IMG/VR virus record: IMGVR_UViG_3300045931_000114
Coordinates: 1 to 49,040 of that record
Length of the DNA: 49,040 nucleotides
Reading direction: 5' to 3' (one strand)
Source: a virus
Shown: piece after piece, positions 39,820 through 49,040 of the stretch
How positions within the stretch are numbered: the first letter of the stretch is position 1
Layout: each line of letters starts with the position of its first letter
Position numbers and translations under genes: made by a program
Notes under the pieces: generated by a model
What the model saw: only the letters and a program-made list of their open reading frames with translations
Told to the model about the DNA's origin: nothing
Databases searched by the model: none

Positions 39820-39826
39820 TGCGTTG
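39817..39826 (+). repeat. TAGTGCGTTG motif, copy 4
   Basis: It begins with the stop codon of the repeat-rich gene, 34 bases before the next gene. Gaps here and at copy 1 are both 41 bases from stop to start. Confidence 0.7.
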
Positions 39827-39860
39827 GAAGGCCTGACATGACCGAACCAATGTCCGCACC

Positions 39861-40430
39861 ATGGTCGATTTCACCCATGTCAATGCCGCCCTGACCCGCA
39901 CCGGCAACGACCCGATCTCGTCCTTTGCAGACGGCACGGTCCGCGCCATCGTGGCAGAGAGCAACTACGAGGTCTTGGTCAAGGCGGAACTGGCAAACCG
40001 CTGGAAGTTCGCCGGTAAGTTCGAGGCCCTGAACCTGCTGGTGGACGAGCCGCCCGACCCGTGGCTGTACGCCTACCAGCTCCCCGTCGACATCATGGCG
40101 ATCCGGACCGTCACGCAGGCGGGCGCCAACGTCGAGTATTGGGTCGAGAGCGACGTGATCTACACCAAGGTCGACAATTCCAGCGAGGAGATCCTGCTGC
40201 ATTACGTCTGGCGGGTTCCGGAGATCCAGTGGCCGCCATGGTTCGCCGAACCGATGACCCAGCGCCTCGAGGCCATCTTCCTGCGCGCCCTGGGCGAGCG
40301 GCACGACGAGGCGCTGGCCCGCGACAAGTCGGCCGACAAGCTCTTTGCAGACGCGCGACGCCTCGACACCCAAAGCCAATCCCCGCGCAACCCCTGGCGT
40401 CGGCCAATCATGGCGGCGCGCAATGGCTAA
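39861..40430 (+). CDS. Tail tubular protein A-like (head-tail adaptor)
   Basis: 189 residues. 'DFTHVNAALTRTGNDPISSF', 'ANRWKFAGKFEALNLLVDEP', 'AYQLPVDIMAIRTV' and 'DARRLDTQSQSPRNPWR' are the pattern of T7 gp11-like proteins that form the ring under the portal. The length is typical. Overlaps the next gene by 8 bases. Confidence 0.82.
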   Translation: MVDFTHVNAALTRTGNDPISSFADGTVRAIVAESNYEVLVKAELANRWKFAGKFEALNLLVDEPPDPWLYAYQLPVDIMAIRTVTQAGANVEYWVESDVIYTKVDNSSEEILLHYVWRVPEIQWPPWFAEPMTQRLEAIFLRALGERHDEALARDKSADKLFADARRLDTQSQSPRNPWRRPIMAARNG

Positions 40431-42555
40431 GGTTCAGCCGCTCAAGACCAACTTCGCCGCTGGCGAACTGGCGCCCGAGATCGCCATGCGGCGCGACACC
40501 AAGCAATATCGCGACGGCGCAAAGTCGCTGCTCAATTCGCGGGTGCTGCTCGGCGGTGGCGTCAAGCGCCGGTCCGGCACCGAACGGATCACCACAACGC
40601 CGAACGGCGACAGCTTCATTTTCGAGTTCATCTACAACCAGACCACGCAATACGTGCTGGTGTTCTCGGCCGAGCGGATGGACGCCTACAGCCGCGATCC
40701 CGACACTGGCGTGCTGACGGCTGCGGGCAACGTAACGTCCTGTCCCTGGACCGGGAAAAAATTCAAGACCATGGACGTCTGCGTCAGCGGCAACACCATC
40801 ATCGTCACGCATCCCGACTTCCTGCACACCATCGTCAGGACCGGCGCATCGACGTGGGTGGCGGATGAGTTTCCGTTCTACATCGACGCCCAGGCCCGCG
40901 TCCACGAGCCCCATACCAAGGTCGCGGCCAACGCCACCACCATCCTGCCGTCGGCGCTGGGAGGCTCGATCACGCTGACCACCTCGGCCGCGCACTGGAC
41001 GGCCGATTATGTCGGCAAGCGGATCCGCGTCATCGACCGCGAGGTCGAGATCACCGCTTACACGAGTTCGACCGTGGTGACTGCGACGGTGCTGCAGCCG
41101 CTGCGGCCCTATCAGGATCTCACGGTGGCGTCGTCGATCTTCTTTGCCGTCGACGATGTGGTGGAGGGCGAGACCAGCGGCGCCAAGGGGATCGTGCTCG
41201 CGGTGCCAAACGCGACGACCGTTTCAGTCGTCATCACCGAGGCGCTCACCAAGTTCGAGGCCGAGGAGCTGATCGGCCCGAACGGCCACAGCACCATCAG
41301 CGCCGTGGCTGACGCCTCGCCCCTGCCAGTGCGGGATTGGAGCGAGGCGCTCTACCACGTCACCACCGGCTTCCCGCGCTGCGCCGTCATTCACCGCGGC
41401 CGCATCCTGTTCGGCGGTTCGGCCGCCGCGCCTAGCGCGCTGGCGGGATCCTCGATCATCAACATCTTCGACTTCGACGTCGGCACCGGCAGCGATTCCG
41501 AGGGCTTCCTGGAGACCATCGGAGACACCGCCAGCATCACCATCATACGGCTGCATTCGACCGAGCAGTTGCTGGTGCTCACCGACTCCGGTCCGTATTA
41601 CGTGCCGGAATCCGCCCAGAACGTATTCAGACCGTCCTCTTTGGCGTTCAACAAGTTCGGCGGCAATTGGCCGGCCTTGAGCACGCGAACCGTCGATTTC
41701 GACGGCGGGGTGCTCTACCTGTCCGGATCCATCGTCATCAAACTGGCGCCGACCGGCAGCAACACGGCATTCTGGGATGCCACCGAGAAATCGTTTCTTT
41801 GTCCGCATCTGATCAGAACCCCGGTCGACATCTGCGTGGTGGACAACTATCTGGGCGGCCCGGAGCGCTACGCCTGCATCGTCAATGCCGACGGCACGCT
41901 GGCGGTGATGCAATTGATCGACGCCGAGGAGATCCGCAATTTCGTGCCGTGGCAAACGACCGGCGAGTTCAAGTCGGCGTGCGCGCTGTTCGGCCAGATC
42001 TACGCGGTGGTGCGGCGCGACAGCAGCGCGTCGACCTATTATCTCGAAACCTTCCTGGACGAACTGTCGCTCGACTCGACGGTGGAGTTCGCCGACGAGA
42101 CGGCGCTGAACGCCGGGAAAGGCGCAGCGTTCGGCACCGCAACCGTCAACGTCTGCGTGACCGACGGCGAGACGCAATTGTTCCACCTCGGCACCTATCC
42201 GCTCAATCATCTGCCGTATGTGCCGCCCGGCCCTTATCAGGTCGGCTTCTTCTACGACCGCAACATCGAGCTGATGCCGCCGAACATCGAGGACAGCGGC
42301 GGCAACATGGCGGGCGATCTCATGCGGATCGTCGAGGCGACCGTGCATGTCCTGGAGTCGGCCCGCTTCGCGGCCAACGGCTACGAGCTGCAGGCCTACC
42401 AGATCAACAAGGACACCAACCTGCCGCCGCCGCACCGGACAGGTCCGCGCTATTTCCAGTTTCTCGGCTGGGAGGTCGAGCCGACCATAACCATCACGCA
42501 GCCCGATCCGATGCCGCTCACCGTGCTCGCGATCGGCACAAAGGTGTCATTCTGA
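40423..42555 (+). CDS. Tail tubular protein B-like (tail nozzle / stabilisation protein)
   Basis: 710 residues. The start 'KTNFAAGELAPEIAMRRDTK' and 'GVKRRSGTERI' is highly characteristic of podovirus tail nozzle proteins (T7 gp12-like). 'ILFGGSAAAPSALAGSSIIN' and 'FNKFGGNWPALSTRTVDFDG' are the beta-propeller part. The C-terminus is beta-rich. It forms the lower tail tube that holds the fibres. Start ATG 40423 chosen because the family motif begins there. Confidence 0.88.
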   Translation: MAKVQPLKTNFAAGELAPEIAMRRDTKQYRDGAKSLLNSRVLLGGGVKRRSGTERITTTPNGDSFIFEFIYNQTTQYVLVFSAERMDAYSRDPDTGVLTAAGNVTSCPWTGKKFKTMDVCVSGNTIIVTHPDFLHTIVRTGASTWVADEFPFYIDAQARVHEPHTKVAANATTILPSALGGSITLTTSAAHWTADYVGKRIRVIDREVEITAYTSSTVVTATVLQPLRPYQDLTVASSIFFAVDDVVEGETSGAKGIVLAVPNATTVSVVITEALTKFEAEELIGPNGHSTISAVADASPLPVRDWSEALYHVTTGFPRCAVIHRGRILFGGSAAAPSALAGSSIINIFDFDVGTGSDSEGFLETIGDTASITIIRLHSTEQLLVLTDSGPYYVPESAQNVFRPSSLAFNKFGGNWPALSTRTVDFDGGVLYLSGSIVIKLAPTGSNTAFWDATEKSFLCPHLIRTPVDICVVDNYLGGPERYACIVNADGTLAVMQLIDAEEIRNFVPWQTTGEFKSACALFGQIYAVVRRDSSASTYYLETFLDELSLDSTVEFADETALNAGKGAAFGTATVNVCVTDGETQLFHLGTYPLNHLPYVPPGPYQVGFFYDRNIELMPPNIEDSGGNMAGDLMRIVEATVHVLESARFAANGYELQAYQINKDTNLPPPHRTGPRYFQFLGWEVEPTITITQPDPMPLTVLAIGTKVSF

Positions 42556-43025
42556 TGGGGCCGGAACTGGCGATAGCAGCACTGGCCGTCGGCACCGCGA
42601 CGCAAGTCGCTGGCGGTCTGATGAAGGGCAAGGAGGAGGAGCGCGCCGCCGGTTTCGAGCGCTGGCAGTACGGCATCCAGCAGAAGCAGCTCGAGGCCGC
42701 CGCTTCGCGCGACGAGGCGCAACGCCGCCGGGAGCTGCGCTCCTCGGTCGACACCATCCTCGCGATCCGCGCCGGCCGCGGCGTCGGCCAGGGCACGCCG
42801 ACCGAGAATGCGATCCTCGACGACATCACCCAGCGCGCGCATGAGGACATTCTCGCGCAGCGGACCAGTCTGCTCACCAGGTCGGCGGTGTCCGGACAGG
42901 CTGCGGCGATGGCCGAGCGGCGCGGCCGCATGGCGGTGACGGCGAGCTACATCAATGCGATCGGCGACATCGCGGGCATGGGCTACAAGGTCGGCACGCT
43001 CAAGACCCGCACCGGAGTTGGCTGA
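42555..43025 (+). CDS. Internal virion protein (small ejection protein)
   Basis: 156 residues. An Ala/Gly-rich hydrophobic start ('LAIAALAVGTATQVAGGLMK') is followed by a long charged helix ('QKQLEAAASRDEAQRRRELR') and an Ala/Met-rich region ('AMAERRGRMAVTASYINAIG'). This is the pattern of gp14-like proteins that open the outer-membrane channel during ejection. TGATG overlaps on both sides. Confidence 0.8.
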   Translation: MGPELAIAALAVGTATQVAGGLMKGKEEERAAGFERWQYGIQQKQLEAAASRDEAQRRRELRSSVDTILAIRAGRGVGQGTPTENAILDDITQRAHEDILAQRTSLLTRSAVSGQAAAMAERRGRMAVTASYINAIGDIAGMGYKVGTLKTRTGVG

Positions 43026-45994
43026 TGGCAGCAACCGGGCTTCCGCTTCCCAAGGTCGGCGAGGTCGTCAACCAGCCGATTCAGGTGATCGACGGCGACC
43101 GTCTGTCGGCGGCGCGCTCGTGGGCGTCGATCGCGGCGACCGGCGCCGAGCTCGCCAAGGTCGGCTACGACGACCTGAAATATCAGATGCACCAGATCCA
43201 GGTCGGCGAATACTCGCGCATGGACGTCGAGGACACGCGCAAGATCACCGAACTGCGCGACAAGAACCACCACGATCCGGAAGGGTTTGACCGCGACGCC
43301 AATGCCTATCGAGACGGCGTGCTGGCCAACACCCCGGCCTGGGCGATCAACCATCGTCGCGCAAAGCTTGGTTCGCTCTCCAACAGCTCCTACGCCGGGA
43401 TCCTCGGCGAGAAGCGCACTCAGGATCTCCGTCTAGCCAAGGACAATTGGACGGCGGACGTCGACATGGCGAGCCGCGAGGTGTCAGCAGCGGCGATGAC
43501 CGGGCCGATGGATTCGCCCGCCGGTCTGGTCGCGATGGAGAACTACCGGAACAAGATCGCGGCTGGCGTCACGTCGAGTTTCATTTCGCAGCGGGAGGCC
43601 GAGCGTCTCATCCTCAACACCGCCGATAGCTCGATCGCGCAAGGCGTCGTGCGCGAGACCAAGGAGATCTACACGAGCGCGCGTGCGAACCAGGAGAGCG
43701 GCTATCTCGCCGCGTTGAAGCACGCCGAGGAGAACATCCTGCGAAACCCCCGGTTCAAGGGTCTGACCGAGCAGGAGCGCTATGCGTATTACAGCCGCGC
43801 CACCAGCGAGGTCCGTGCGCTAGAGGCGGAGCGCAAGCAGGATCTCGGTCTCGCGCGTCAGGCCAAGGTCGGCATGGAGTTCGCGATGAACTCCGGTCTC
43901 CTGCCGGAACCGAGCGCGCTCGACAGTTTGGTCAAGCAGCTCAACGGCGCGGGCGGTCATGCCGAGGCCGCCGCGCTGCTGGCAAACTACGAGCGGCAGA
44001 AAGTCCTCATGCCGTTCGGTCAGCAGCCGTTGTCCCAAATGCTGCGGCAGCGACAGGACTATGGTGTCTCGAGCGGCGCCACCGCACCGCCGCAGGTGCG
44101 CGGCTTTGTCGATGAAGCCGCTGGCGCGACCGGCGTTCCGGCGTCGTATCTTTATCGGACGCTCGGACGGGAGTCGCGCTTCAACCCCTACGCTCAGAGC
44201 CCGACATCAACCGCCGGGGGAATGGGCCAATTCATCGACAGCACTTGGAATGAAATGATCTCCAAGCATGGCGCCAAGTACGGCCTCGCGCCCGGTACGC
44301 CGAAAACAGACCCTCGCGCCAGCATCTTGATGACGGCGGAATACGCCAAGGAGAATGCGGCACGATTGGAGGCGTCCGGTCTGCCGGTCAACGATCAAAC
44401 GCTCTACGTGATGCACTTCGCCGGTCCCGGCGGCACGCTGTTGCTGCGGGCGGATCCGTCGTCGCAGGCATCGACCCTGCTGCCGAAGGCGGCGGCGGCC
44501 AACAGAACGATCTTCTACAACAAGGATGGCTCGCCCCGGACCGTCGGTGAGGTCGTGGCGCAGCTCGGTAGCCAGCACGGCGGCGGCGGTGCCGCTGGCG
44601 GCGGCTTCGTTCCTCGCCCGACCTATGCGCCCGGCGTCGATCCGCGTCTCGCCGTCGGCATGAACAAGCAAATCGCCACGAAGGCGTGGGAGGAATGGAA
44701 ACTACTCGACGCGCAATTTAAGCCGGACGGCAGCAGGCCATCGCAGCAGCACGTTGAGCTGGTGCAGATGGCGGCGGCCGAGTCCGGCGACCACAGGCTG
44801 CTTCAAACCATTGCCGACAAGTTGGGACAGTACCAGGTTGCGACCGAACTCGGTCAACAGCCGGTCGGCCAGCAGCAGGCGGTCCATACCGAATTGGGAC
44901 GGCGCGCTGCGGCCGGCGAACTCACGCCCAACGAGGACAAGGTTCTGCAGACGCTCGATCAGAAGATCGCGCTGACCACAAAGAACATCGTCAACGACGA
45001 GAACCCCATCGACCACACCGTCAAGGCATGGAGCAACCGCGGCACATTCCAGACGCCGCCGCCGCTCAATCCCGGCAAAGACGGCTTTCGAGAAGCGCTC
45101 GCCTATCGCGCCCAGATCGCGCAATTCGCCCGCGAGAGCTATCAGACCGGCCCGCTGTCAGCGCTCGACAAGCCCGATGTCGCCGCCATCAACGCCTTCC
45201 TGGGCTCGACCGCAGATCCGAGGCTCAAGGCTAGGATGTTTTCGGACCTGGTCGCCGCCATTCCAGACGAGCAGATGAGGAACAAGACGCTCGCCAAGCT
45301 CGGCCAGGAAAGTCCCGAGGCGATGGTGTCGGCGTTCGCGGGCGGCATGTATTCCGTCAACCCGGATCTGGCGGCGAGCATCCTTCGCGGCCAGGGCATC
45401 ATCAAGGTCGACCCCCGCAAGGATCCGGCCGCGAAGGATCAGGCTGGCGGCAAGACGGAGTATGCCGACGCGCTCGACAAGGTGATGCCGCAAGACGCTT
45501 TCGCGGTCGAAATGCGAAGCACCTTGAGCGGGGCTTACGCGACCATGCGGAGCGCGACCACCGCGCGCTACGCCGATCTCACGCCGCCCGGCGAGACCAA
45601 GTTCAGCGAGGCAAGGCTGCAGCAGGCCGCCAACGAAGTGACCGGCGGGTTTGTCAAGCATAACGGCGGATCCATCCTCGCGCCCGAGCGCGGCATGACG
45701 CAGGCGCGATTTGACGGAGTCATGTGGGCTCTCACAGACGACGATCTGCGTGGCGCGATGACGCTGTCGGGCACGCCGCTCACGGTCGACTATCTGCGCT
45801 CGAGCGCCAGTCTGGAATCGCGCTCGGACGGCACCTACTACGTGCGGATGAACAGCAACGCGATGTCGCCTGAATACGCCATGGTTGCTGTCGGGGAATT
45901 TGCCGCGCCGTCGAATTTCGTGTTGGATCTGCGCGGCCGCAAGCCGGGTGCCGCGAATGTTCTATACAGCGAAGTCCCGTTCTACACACCATGA
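43025..45994 (+). CDS. Large internal virion protein with lytic transglycosylase domain
   Basis: 989 residues. Residues ~355-480 form a C-type lysozyme-like SLT domain: 'YLYRTLGRESRFNPYAQS' (Glu383 is the likely catalytic acid), 'STAGGMGQFIDSTWNEM', 'TAEYAKENAARLEASGLP' and 'DQTLYVMHFAGPGG'. The rest is long helical regions, as in T7 gp15/gp16. It should be ejected into the periplasm and cut peptidoglycan so that DNA can pass. A Gly-rich hinge lies at ~520. The TGATG and ATGA junctions show coupling. Confidence 0.9.
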   Translation: MAATGLPLPKVGEVVNQPIQVIDGDRLSAARSWASIAATGAELAKVGYDDLKYQMHQIQVGEYSRMDVEDTRKITELRDKNHHDPEGFDRDANAYRDGVLANTPAWAINHRRAKLGSLSNSSYAGILGEKRTQDLRLAKDNWTADVDMASREVSAAAMTGPMDSPAGLVAMENYRNKIAAGVTSSFISQREAERLILNTADSSIAQGVVRETKEIYTSARANQESGYLAALKHAEENILRNPRFKGLTEQERYAYYSRATSEVRALEAERKQDLGLARQAKVGMEFAMNSGLLPEPSALDSLVKQLNGAGGHAEAAALLANYERQKVLMPFGQQPLSQMLRQRQDYGVSSGATAPPQVRGFVDEAAGATGVPASYLYRTLGRESRFNPYAQSPTSTAGGMGQFIDSTWNEMISKHGAKYGLAPGTPKTDPRASILMTAEYAKENAARLEASGLPVNDQTLYVMHFAGPGGTLLLRADPSSQASTLLPKAAAANRTIFYNKDGSPRTVGEVVAQLGSQHGGGGAAGGGFVPRPTYAPGVDPRLAVGMNKQIATKAWEEWKLLDAQFKPDGSRPSQQHVELVQMAAAESGDHRLLQTIADKLGQYQVATELGQQPVGQQQAVHTELGRRAAAGELTPNEDKVLQTLDQKIALTTKNIVNDENPIDHTVKAWSNRGTFQTPPPLNPGKDGFREALAYRAQIAQFARESYQTGPLSALDKPDVAAINAFLGSTADPRLKARMFSDLVAAIPDEQMRNKTLAKLGQESPEAMVSAFAGGMYSVNPDLAASILRGQGIIKVDPRKDPAAKDQAGGKTEYADALDKVMPQDAFAVEMRSTLSGAYATMRSATTARYADLTPPGETKFSEARLQQAANEVTGGFVKHNGGSILAPERGMTQARFDGVMWALTDDDLRGAMTLSGTPLTVDYLRSSASLESRSDGTYYVRMNSNAMSPEYAMVAVGEFAAPSNFVLDLRGRKPGAANVLYSEVPFYTP

Positions 45995-48378
45995 GCCTCG
46001 ATCTCTGGCAGGACGACATCAAGGCGGCGGATGCCCGCGCTACTCGCAGCCCTGCCAGCGAGGTGCCAGCGGGCTTCGGCGACACCTTCGCGGCATCCTG
46101 GGATCACGGCGTCTTTTTCGGCCAGTCGATCGCGCGCGCCAACTCCCGCACGCGGGCGATGGAGGACTTCATCGGCGACGTCTATCGCCGCACCGGCACG
46201 CTGTTGCCAAACCCCGAGCTCGCGGCGATCGGCACCGACGGTCTTGCCGCGTTCAACACCGAGCTTGAGAAACTGGCGTTCGAGCATCCGGCATTGGGCC
46301 GTCTCAAGGCCGAGGGCGCCGAGCAGATGTTTGTTGCCGTCACCAACGACGAGATCGACAAACTTGCAGCACAGCACGCGGCTCGGGTGCGGATTGATTA
46401 TCAGACCGCAATGGCGCGCGAGCGGACATGGGGCGGCACGCTCGGGATGTTTGCGGGCAGCGCCCTTCCGGGCGTCGGCGATCCAATCAACCTCGTGGCG
46501 TTCCCGCTCTCAGCCCCGGTCTCGCTCGGCGTGATCGGTACCACCGCGGCGTGGGCCGGGATTGCGGGCGGCACGCAGTTCGCGATCGAACTCGCAGGTG
46601 CCCCGTTCCGTGCCGAGGTGCAGCCCGGCTATACGCCGCTGTCCGGAGAATCGCTGGGCAACGTGCTTGAGGCCGGTGCGTTCGGCGGCGTGCTTGGCGG
46701 CGGCCTGAAAGGTATTGCCAACGCCTGGACGCGGATCAAGACGGGACAGTGGCCGCGCAGCATCCGCGACCACGGCAACATCGTCGAGAGCGAGAACAAC
46801 GTCGCCGTCACCAATCCGGATCCCTCGCTGCAGGGTCAGGTCGATCATCGCACAGCACTGCAAAAATCCATCGACGACATGGTGGGTCTGCGCCCGGTCG
46901 ATGTGAGTGACGAGATTGGCCCTGTGTTCTTGGCCAACTACAACATGCGGCTCACTCAGATCCTTGAGCCGCGCGCCGCTGCCGTGCGGGCTGGCGAGAC
47001 CGCGATCATTGCGGAGCGCAACGCCGCCCGGATGCCGCACAACATGGAGCGGCTCAGCGAAGCGCAGCTCGAGGAGATCCGCCGCACGCGGGATCAGATC
47101 GAACTCGACCGCCGCGCTGGTCTGGACGAGGTGACGGCCGCGCAGGAGGCATTGCAGACCGAGCGGGCAGCGCTGACGACCAGGCGCACGGGCGCCGAGG
47201 CCGATCGCGCAACCGTCGAAGGCCTGCGAGCTGACCTTGAGCGGGTGCGGCGCCAGCAGGCCGAGGCCCGCCCGCCGACCAATCCAATCACCCAGGCCCG
47301 TCTCGATACAATCGAGACCGATCTCAAGCAGCCGAACCTTGGCCGCGAAACCCGCCAACTCCTTGAGGGCGAGCGCGCCCAGATCACCGAGACGCTGGCC
47401 AAGACGCAGGCTGGCGATGCCAAGCTCCTCGCTTCGCTCGAGCAGGAGGCCAAGGGGCTGACCAAGGGTCTCGCCACTGCCGAGAAGCGGCTGGCCAAGA
47501 CCGAAGCCGCGCTGACGCGGGGCGAGGAACGGGCCGTCTCCCGCGAGGGCCAGATCGCCCGCACCGCAGACCAGCACGAACGGCAGACCGCCGCCAAGAG
47601 CGAAGCGCTGCGCCACGAAATGCGCCGCGCCGTCCATGCGCTGGCGACCGAGGGCTACGGCCTGCGGCTGTCCCGCACCGAGGCACAGGCCATGGCGGAC
47701 AACCTCCTCAACGCGCCCGCCGATGAGGTGACGGGCGCGATCCGCGGCGTCACCGAATACTTCGTCGACCTGCGCCAGCAGGTCTTGGCCGGACCGCAGA
47801 TGGGAGGCGCCCAGACGCGGGCAGTGGCGGCACAGTTTACGGACGAGACCAGACGGGCGATCCAGAAGTTCGCCGCCGATGTCGGCGTCATCATGCCGGA
47901 CGAGGAGGCGGCGGTGATTGCCGCCCGGCTCGCCACCGTCTCCGAGAAGGAGGCGCTGTTTATCCTCGACGAGCTGATGCTGCGGCCCCGCACGCTGGCC
48001 GACACGCTGCCAGGGGTTGAGAAATTGCAGCGGGAGGCTGCAGATCCTAGGGGCGCCCCCGGCGGCGTCACTAGGACCGATTTGCCGACCCCTCCGAGGC
48101 CGACCGCCGAGGCCCCGCAACCGATGCTGCAAAGCATGGCAAAGGAGGTGACTCCGGAGGCGATGGCCAAGGCCAGAACAAGCGAGGAGACCATGGACGG
48201 CGTGATCCTCGACATGGATCGGCTGCGCGCCGAGCGCGGCAAGGATGTCGAATATCCGGATCCCAAGACCGGCGAGCTGAAATCGCTCGACAACGAACTC
48301 GCCACTATCGAGGCCCGCGAGAAGGCCGCCGCCGAGATCGAGGCCTGCTCCAAGCCGACCGCGGAGGCCGCCGAATGA
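45991..48378 (+). CDS. Internal virion protein with hydrophobic and coiled-coil regions
   Basis: 795 residues. A charged start, then hydrophobic Gly/Ala-rich segments at ~155-215 ('MFAGSALPGVGDPINLVAFP', 'LGVIGTTAAWAGIAGGTQFA') that could cross a membrane. From ~320 to ~540 there is a very long coiled coil rich in Ala/Arg/Glu. 'ALATEGYGLRLSRTEAQAMA' and later helices resemble prophage ejection proteins. By place it is the second large ejection protein. ATGA overlaps on both sides. Confidence 0.82.
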   Translation: MSLDLWQDDIKAADARATRSPASEVPAGFGDTFAASWDHGVFFGQSIARANSRTRAMEDFIGDVYRRTGTLLPNPELAAIGTDGLAAFNTELEKLAFEHPALGRLKAEGAEQMFVAVTNDEIDKLAAQHAARVRIDYQTAMARERTWGGTLGMFAGSALPGVGDPINLVAFPLSAPVSLGVIGTTAAWAGIAGGTQFAIELAGAPFRAEVQPGYTPLSGESLGNVLEAGAFGGVLGGGLKGIANAWTRIKTGQWPRSIRDHGNIVESENNVAVTNPDPSLQGQVDHRTALQKSIDDMVGLRPVDVSDEIGPVFLANYNMRLTQILEPRAAAVRAGETAIIAERNAARMPHNMERLSEAQLEEIRRTRDQIELDRRAGLDEVTAAQEALQTERAALTTRRTGAEADRATVEGLRADLERVRRQQAEARPPTNPITQARLDTIETDLKQPNLGRETRQLLEGERAQITETLAKTQAGDAKLLASLEQEAKGLTKGLATAEKRLAKTEAALTRGEERAVSREGQIARTADQHERQTAAKSEALRHEMRRAVHALATEGYGLRLSRTEAQAMADNLLNAPADEVTGAIRGVTEYFVDLRQQVLAGPQMGGAQTRAVAAQFTDETRRAIQKFAADVGVIMPDEEAAVIAARLATVSEKEALFILDELMLRPRTLADTLPGVEKLQREAADPRGAPGGVTRTDLPTPPRPTAEAPQPMLQSMAKEVTPEAMAKARTSEETMDGVILDMDRLRAERGKDVEYPDPKTGELKSLDNELATIEAREKAAAEIEACSKPTAEAAE

Positions 48379-49040
48379 GCGTCGCTAATTGCATCGCCAA
48401 GCTTGTCCAGGCCGGACAGATCACCAAGCAGACCGGCGACGAGGCGCTCGATCTGCACCGCCGCTCGATGGCCAAGTTTGCCGAGACCATGGGACCAGCG
48501 GACGCCGATGCCGCCGCTGCCGCCGCAGTCGCCCGCTCGATCGCAGCCGGTGCCAAGAAGATGAAATACGACACCGCCAAGTCGGTGTTGAGTTGGGCCG
48601 AAGTTGAACGAAAGATCCACGCCCACCCCAAGGGAGCCGTCGCCGGGCTGATGTCGCAGCTCACGACCGACATCCATGAGAAGGCCGGGCTTGGCGGCCA
48701 GAATGTCTATACCAAGACCGAAGTGATCGCCGCGCAGCTCTCCAACAAACTCAACGTCGCTCTCAACGCCTACATGCCCGGCCTGCTCGGCCGTACTGCC
48801 GAGAAGCTCGCGGGCGTGCAGCGCATGTTCTACGAGGTGTTCGGTGTCGATACCGGCGACCAGGTTGCCAAGGCCGCGGCGCGGGGTTGGACCGAAGCCA
48901 TCGAGGAAGGCGTGGCACGGGCGATCTCGGCCGGCCGCAACATCGTGGCCAGCGAGAATTGGCGGTTCATGCAGCCGTGGAATAGCGAGCGGGTTCGCAA
49001 GTTCGAGCTCGACGAATGGAAAACGGACTGGCAGACCCAC
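48375..49040 (+). CDS. Ejection protein, 5' part of the gene that continues at base 1
   Basis: ATG 48375 overlaps the previous stop as ATGA. The 142 codons to 48800 join in frame to codons starting at base 1. The N-terminal part is helical ('IAKLVQAGQITKQTGDEALD', 'AAVARSIAAGAKKMKYDTAK'). The last 240 bases duplicate the start of the window with Val instead of Ala at one position. Confidence 0.85.
   Translation, partial: MSVANCIAKLVQAGQITKQTGDEALDLHRRSMAKFAETMGPADADAAAAAAVARSIAAGAKKMKYDTAKSVLSWAEVERKIHAHPKGAVAGLMSQLTTDIHEKAGLGGQNVYTKTEVIAAQLSNKLNVALNAYMPGLLGRTAEKLAGVQRMFYEVFGVDTGDQVAKAAARGWTEAIEEGVARAISAGRNIVASENWRFMQPWNSERVRKFELDEWKTDWQTH
48801..49040. repeat. Right copy of terminal overlap
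   Basis: Copy of bases 1-240, with t at 48913 in place of c. See the left copy for interpretation. Confidence 0.95.

Noticed and set aside
46510-48132. 540-codon minus-strand frame over an ejection protein
   Set aside because: Antisense image of a gene coupled on both sides by ATGA; no start signal.
1-49040. tRNA genes, CRISPR arrays or insertion sequences
   Set aside because: I saw no cloverleaf-type sequence, no regularly spaced repeats with unique spacers and no transposase motifs; an automated scan would be needed to exclude a tRNA fully.

Overview
The window is a complete circular bacteriophage genome of about 48.8 kb written out with a 240-base overlap: bases 48801-49040 repeat bases 1-240 with one mismatch, and one reading frame (an ejection protein of about 808 residues) runs through the join. 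The DNA is GC-rich. A GapR/DUF2312-type gene (a family of Alphaproteobacteria and their phages), repressor, Cro and replication proteins of rhizobial-phage style point to an alphaproteobacterial, probably Hyphomicrobiales (Bradyrhizobium-like), host. An integrase, a cleavable CI-type repressor and a Cro gene make it temperate. T7-like portal and tail-tube genes, a BPP-1-like capsid/cement pair and several large ejection proteins make it a podovirus.

Layout. (1) 48375-5370, plus strand: the last ejection protein, a beta-helical tailspike, then a lysis cassette (small membrane protein, GH25 lysozyme, two-span holin). (2) 14387 down to 5378, minus strand: a long early-left operon in which most genes overlap by ATGA. 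It holds several tiny genes, an HNH nuclease, a PD-(D/E)XK exonuclease, a GHKL ATPase, a Sak4-like recombinase, a cytosine methyltransferase, an AlpA-like excisionase candidate, the integrase, a GIY-YIG protein and a ribbon-helix-helix regulator. (3) 14409-15746: the immunity region. A LexA/CI-type repressor is coupled to a small lipoprotein. The CI/cro intergenic region and the left promoter each carry two copies of the same 17-bp operator, a lambda-like OR/OL arrangement. (4) 15747-20980, plus strand: Cro, GapR-like protein, VRR-NUC nuclease, adenine-type methyltransferase, a second GIY-YIG protein, an initiator with an iteron array inside its gene (candidate origin), and a loader-like gene. 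(5) 22329 down to 20995, minus strand: ArdC-like antirestriction protein, a 28-residue membrane peptide and a small HTH regulator. (6) 22465-48378, plus strand: packaging (small and large terminase), portal, scaffold, capsid, cement protein, small virion genes, three fibre-type genes, two of them with arrays of an FTFTGQ repeat, tail tube proteins and ejection proteins.

How it works together: CI would repress both the leftward recombination/integration operon and the rightward replication operon through shared operators. Cro opposes it. Replication would start at the iterons inside the initiator gene. Exonuclease plus Sak4 give recombination. Two methyltransferases and ArdC protect incoming DNA. 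The structural genes build a short-tailed particle whose ejection proteins include a transglycosylase. The most interesting items are the dual-frame methyltransferase locus, the iteron origin, the shared operators, the phage GHKL ATPase, chained micro-genes, and the 10-bp motif TAGTGCGTTG that recurs at structural gene ends.
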